DNA of 22,855 nucleotides from Brachionus koreanus (taxonomy: Eukaryota; Rotifera; Eurotatoria; Ploima; Brachionidae). Shown here one piece after another: positions 19,601-22,855 of the stretch. Where the stretch lies: the NCBI GenBank assembly GCA_016987375.1, contig PJRA01000444.1, forward strand, positions 956,611-979,465, in the 5' to 3' direction. The position numbers were made by a program, and so were the translations under genes. The number at the start of each line of letters is the position of its first letter. Position 1 is the first letter of the stretch. The notes beneath the pieces were generated by a model, which had not been told where the DNA came from, did no database searches, and saw only the letters and a program-made list of their open reading frames with translations.

Positions 19601-22057
19601 ATCATCAACACTCTTCTCTAACCAGTAGACACTTGGCTTAAAAACAAAATCATTTCCAAAGTTGTACATTGTCTCTTTTCTGTTTGAAAAAAAACTATTT
19701 TTTCCAATGCAACAACACTGTGAAATAGAAGAATCCCACAAAAAGTCTAATCTCCTTGAATATTGATCATTTTCGACAAGATATTTCACAATTTTTTCCT
19801 TATTATCGCTTTTTTCTATTTTCAAATTACTAACATATTTAAAATAAAAAATTCCACATTCAGCAAGTTCATTTTTTTTCAAAATGTCTAATGGTGCAAA
19901 CATTTTGATGCTAATATCAGTCATGGTCGTTAAACTACCAGGTGAATTATTTTCACAGTGAAAATTACAAGAGCCATGCTCAATTGGTGAAAGAATAATA
20001 TTGAACAAAGTCAATGGTTGTGTAGCATCGTAATTATCAAATATATTGAAATTAATTAGACTAGTCGAAATTCTTACAATTGAATAGTTTAAATTTGTCT
20101 TGATGATAAAATTATGGCATTCACTTTCTTGGTCTAGATAAGCCCATATTGAACTAGAAAGATCGATCAGTTTGAAAAAATTTTCAAAATCTAATGAACC
20201 AAAAATATCACCAAACACAACTTCACTAAATTCTGCATACATTTGTGCACCATTTTTGAATGATTCGTATCGATATTGAATTACAGAAACAAAAATTGAA
20301 TTGTTTAAGTTTACACGGGCTTCTAAATCAGTGTTTGTGTTCGAAAGTTCTTCAGCCATTTGAGTGTACAAATATGACTCGAAACTATCGGCTGATAAAT
20401 TGCTCAGACTGTTCTCTTTTTTGATGGTTGTTAATTTTTCAAATAGATTAGCTGGTCCTATCTGAATTGGTGAAAGAATAAACTGAAATTTAGTTCCGTC
20501 AGAATTTGATTTTAATTCAACTATTAAACGTTCACAATTAGCTGATAAATTTTGTTTCAAAATAAAATTGCTCATATTTGTATAAAAATTTAAATTTTCT
20601 AATAAAACTATTGACTTAAGAGCTTCTTCTAATTTTTCAATTTTAAATCCAATTTGCACTACATCCATGACCAAATTATTCTCATTAAATGGAAACAATA
20701 TCTCAACATTTTCCATCGATCCTATTAGAACATATTTAAGAGTCAACTTCTTTATAAAACTTGTTGTTAATATCAAATTAATTAATTCAACATTTGCCGC
20801 TATTTTTTTCAAATAAATACAGGAATTGTCAGGAAGGCTTAATTTTACTACAGGTATTTTTGATTCAAATTTAGCATTTAAATAAACAAATCTAGAGTAA
20901 AATAATAGCGCTTCATGATTTGCAAAGCTTTTAACTGATAAATCTTTAAATAGAAATTTGTATATTAAAAATGCATCTGTTTTATTTGCTATTTCAACAA
21001 GTACTTGATTTCTTGAAAAAATGCTGTAAAGTTCTTGTTTGTTATTTGAAAGACTAAATTTGAAATCTTTAATTTTAGTATTAATAACCCAGTTTTTATC
21101 TGGCATTGTAAATTTACTAAAAAATAAGATCAAATCTTTAACTATTAGTTCGGTAGTGTGATTCCAAGCATCTATATTTATTCCAATAGTTTCTAAATCA
21201 TAAATATCAAGCAAAAATGCCAAATTAATCAAGTCAAAATTTTTATCATTATTTTTAAAATTGTATTTTTGAAGCTTGCCCTTTTGTAAACTAAGTCTTG
21301 CTCTTTTAATTTGAATAAAACTGAAACTATTTGAAGCTTCTTGGTCTATTGTACCAAGATAAAAGTCTAGAAAATTAATCAAAATCATTTTTTTTCTAGG
21401 ATTCAAATCCATTTCTTCTTTATTCAATAATTCTATGCTTTGATTTTTATAAATTGGCTTTTTGTTTGATTTTAATGCATCCATTATTCCATCATTTTCT
21501 AAAACAAATGCCATGCTTTTGACTCTTACTAAAACTGTCGATTGATCTGAATCTAAGTGCTTGAGAAAAATGCTCAGATCTTGGAAATAATTGACAAAGT
21601 TAAATGGCAAGTCTTGAACTATTTTGAAGCTATGATTTCGATTAAATAAAATCTCATCGATAAAGAAAACTTTAGCGTCAAAAAAATAGACTATTAATTT
21701 TTTACTGCATTTAAGAGAAAGGTCTTCTTTTGACTTGAAACGATTAAGACCAATGTGAAGTGTCGGTATTTCGATATGACATAAATTTTCAATACATAAA
21801 TTTACATTTTTAAAAACAAATCGAAGTAGAAAAAAATTGAAGCTAAAAGATTGAAAGGAAAAATCGAAATTGCAACTAATAATTTTATTTTTAAGATATT
21901 TGCTAAATTGATAAGATGCTATTTTGGAGAAAATTATTTGCAAAATAAGTGACATAATTAAGGTCCAAACAAAAGATAAACAAACAAGAAGAAACTTGTA
22001 TAGATCGCATATTGAGAGATCTGTGGGCATCCAGCTTTGAGTTGTGAAATTCATCAT
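16613..22057 (-). CDS. Large membrane-anchored protein, probable bridge-like lipid-transfer (BLTP/RBG) family
   Basis: One uninterrupted frame of 1814 codons on the minus strand, opening at an ATG pair. Residues ~22-43 form one membrane helix, followed by a short basic stretch and alternating hydrophobic strands (QSFSFNFFLLRF, then a VNLCIENLCHIEIPTLHIG-like segment). Among the BLTP families, BLTP1 (KIAA1109/Tweek/Csf1) and BLTP2 (Hobbit) have such an ER anchor followed by the beta-rich lipid channel. Around residues 755-790 RRLDFLW is followed by a Cys cluster; from memory BLTP1 has a similar Trp-rich block followed by a Cys-rich stretch. Residues ~1150-1175 (SNLVECMHKAIRKR) also resemble BLTP1. 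Residues ~982-1050 are basic, then Ser- and Asn-rich, and probably disordered. At 1814 aa it is far shorter than animal BLTP1 (about 5000) and somewhat shorter than BLTP2 (about 2200). BLTP2 hallmark motifs were not found. The family is inferred; the subfamily is unsure. AATAAA forms the last two sense codons. Confidence 0.5.
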   Translation of the reverse strand: MMNFTTQSWMPTDLSICDLYKFLLVCLSFVWTLIMSLILQIIFSKIASYQFSKYLKNKIISCNFDFSFQSFSFNFFLLRFVFKNVNLCIENLCHIEIPTLHIGLNRFKSKEDLSLKCSKKLIVYFFDAKVFFIDEILFNRNHSFKIVQDLPFNFVNYFQDLSIFLKHLDSDQSTVLVRVKSMAFVLENDGIMDALKSNKKPIYKNQSIELLNKEEMDLNPRKKMILINFLDFYLGTIDQEASNSFSFIQIKRARLSLQKGKLQKYNFKNNDKNFDLINLAFLLDIYDLETIGINIDAWNHTTELIVKDLILFFSKFTMPDKNWVINTKIKDFKFSLSNNKQELYSIFSRNQVLVEIANKTDAFLIYKFLFKDLSVKSFANHEALLFYSRFVYLNAKFESKIPVVKLSLPDNSCIYLKKIAANVELINLILTTSFIKKLTLKYVLIGSMENVEILFPFNENNLVMDVVQIGFKIEKLEEALKSIVLLENLNFYTNMSNFILKQNLSANCERLIVELKSNSDGTKFQFILSPIQIGPANLFEKLTTIKKENSLSNLSADSFESYLYTQMAEELSNTNTDLEARVNLNNSIFVSVIQYRYESFKNGAQMYAEFSEVVFGDIFGSLDFENFFKLIDLSSSIWAYLDQESECHNFIIKTNLNYSIVRISTSLINFNIFDNYDATQPLTLFNIILSPIEHGSCNFHCENNSPGSLTTMTDISIKMFAPLDILKKNELAECGIFYFKYVSNLKIEKSDNKEKIVKYLVENDQYSRRLDFLWDSSISQCCCIGKNSFFSNRKETMYNFGNDFVFKPSVYWLEKSVDDQKVGFGQSILVQNENMFFSYRKFFSEFNLHSFKIRTGKKFTVISNLESNEKFIKNKFEPLEINVFDQELNTFMNENANAKTLSAEEMNDLNFKSTNMTPPYFSNEFSVYIRYLPRIKKFSNVVFKPGQKSSPKCCSSEIFYPEDGINIPQSDLNIEFFSKTSTVFKRLRFNWLKSRKKSYKKSLIKKSVNLKEIKNLKFATNFSSLSSLSLSSLSDSQFSQNTNQNNNRAVEEKKKKSHQDKLLLRRKKSSLLIYEINLNQILHGFSQNEDNMSGKKLCVEEIYIQTLFVSDQYDYENSYKNFIFEKKNYPNQELNEPYLSASNKFHSSKAYFLLSKKSIDCVSNLVECMHKAIRKRAQHVTQSECWRPLADTWENLTVDHHVCLDEMCVKIVEISGDQDFIEAIEAFKFNTTSIYLLQDLTTLNRVFVVRGLQIEAFKQQFVLMEQLFTNVTNLISNINLTVSKLKIVFFDSIINQFKLPDSRIDFSFFHYMNIQIEIADLQLIEPVAKLSIPSYLIQFALKSVNNLVLKFDFLNIKYKIAILIRNLVIKFILKSNSLQNSDNYLIYLSGTNLDAIYSNMIDIGLSEQIKVKYRLSLRAELSQELDKKTLILFECEVNKRNLDAVFVVNIKPYAPGPTFLINIVLPLVYKSTFSIADFDFEWTLPGMLIYLACDNSVYQLADINNIKVSLANYEEKLLVDLEKVRLIRSSTNFDDLFDQIDMFIHKIKFDLNFSSQYLFILNIKTLIFNYFSDGFLSKSWFFLKIFHINFTYSFSYNSSLIEDATISFRDCLNSALVDATLATLVDQGRLLNVKNSMVLFITTKSAILDQFDMNKWLEFCCLESKDAHGYNVKLIAVLPSLHLELSFETKESRKSAHIYWKYVVNSNEERSERNKSQNPPFIIVNRENLALIEEKIVAKLKEQNASSLNGMEIYLNDTIRGEMNVRIKEIDHDRISEDNLNFFDSQNLFYLFKHCLLKKIFVVFKILGVLDNNK

Positions 22058-22855
22058 ATGAAAAAAAGCGCCAATAAATCACATCTTTTCAATGTAAATA
22101 TCAAATCAATCAAGTAAATTTAGAAAAATGCAAATTAAATTTTCCTAAAACAATAAAAATTAGAGTTTAAGCGCTTTTTTCTAGACAAATTTATTAATTA
22201 GATAAAAAAAATTTATTTTATTTTATGTTAAAATTGGAAAAATTTTAGTTTACCAAAAGTAAACAAAAATTATAAAAACGCAAATGACATCAATTAGATT
22301 AAAAAATTTAAAATTAAATTTTCAAAATGTTCAATTTAATCAAATAAGAGTTAAGAACTTGAAAATAAAATAAAATATGTTTGTGAAAATATAATTATTT
22401 AGAATAAATAAAAAATAAGTTATTCTGAAAATGTATTTTAAATTTAAAATGCAAAAAAAAATAAGTCGCAAAGAGAAGAAATCATTAAAATTAGAATAAA
22501 TATAAAAAAAAATTTGAATTGACACATAAAAAAAATAACGATGCAAAATAAAATAAAATTATTAAATAAATTTCACACTAAAAAACATATTTGTTTGTTG
22601 ATAATATTCAAAATAAATGAAATATTTGAAATTATTTTAGCAGTCTATTTCTGAGAAAAAGAAAGAAAACAAAAAAATAAAGCAAAAAAATAAATACTAT
22701 TGCACTGGCAATTTAATCGAAATTTAAAAACCTGATTTAAATATTTTCTTGTTTTCAGAAAAAATCATTAAACAAAATTTTTAAATTGATGAAGCATTCA
22801 TTTTTATCATTTATATGTATAAATAGTTAAGATTTTGTAAATTTGAAGACATCAA
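22058..22855. other. AT-rich upstream flank, no gene seen
   Basis: Extremely AT-rich, with only low-complexity Phe/Ile/Lys/Asn open frames that I do not accept as genes. It should contain the promoter of the large gene that starts at 22057, but no element can be distinguished from background. Confidence 0.5.

Noticed and set aside
22340..22546. Minus-strand 68-codon frame upstream of the large gene, considered as a 5' exon
   Set aside because: Almost entirely Phe/Ile/Tyr/Leu/Asn from AT-rich sequence; the downstream frame already has its own ATG and anchor helix.
1..22855. tRNA, rRNA or CRISPR-like arrays
   Set aside because: No tRNA internal promoter boxes, rRNA-like blocks or spaced direct repeats were seen; the only regular repeats are microsatellites.

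Overview
The window is very AT-rich animal nuclear DNA. Three things show this: a Pax6-type paired/homeobox gene, GT-AG introns mostly of 46-62 bp, and long gene-poor stretches full of poly-A/T and simple repeats. Compact introns next to a canonical bilaterian Pax6 suggest a small-genome invertebrate, possibly a lophotrochozoan such as a monogonont rotifer. This is inference from composition and architecture, not a search result.

Layout. (1) 827-2841, minus strand: eight exons rebuilt from splice sites encode the N-terminal part of an ABCC/MRP1-type transporter (TMD0, linker and the first part of TMD1). No following exon and no nucleotide-binding domain appear in the last ~0.9 kb to the window edge. 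The segment 168-4784, which holds this fragment, is bounded by a 24-bp inverted repeat. (2) 2842-8543: mostly gene-poor; one possible unrecognised three-exon plus-strand gene lies at 7463-8032. (3) 8544-11399, minus strand: Pax6 in three coding exons, 566 aa, with paired domain and Ser50 homeodomain joined across a 1033-bp GC-AG intron. (4) 11400-16612: upstream Pax6 region of about 5 kb rich in microsatellites, some complementary to each other; a very tentative secreted-peptide gene sits at 15426-15840 on the plus strand. (5) 16613-22057, minus strand: one uninterrupted 1814-codon frame for an N-terminally membrane-anchored protein that looks like a divergent bridge-like lipid-transfer protein. 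(6) 22058-22855: AT-rich, no gene seen.

The genes do not form a functional unit. The three large ones are co-oriented on the minus strand but are unrelated in role: efflux transport, eye/neural transcription control and (inferred) inter-membrane lipid transfer. The two tentative small genes lie on the plus strand, each convergent with the next minus-strand gene. The best leads for something undescribed are the ABCC fragment inside the inverted-repeat-bounded segment, the two small plus-strand genes, and the intronless giant lipid-transfer-like protein.
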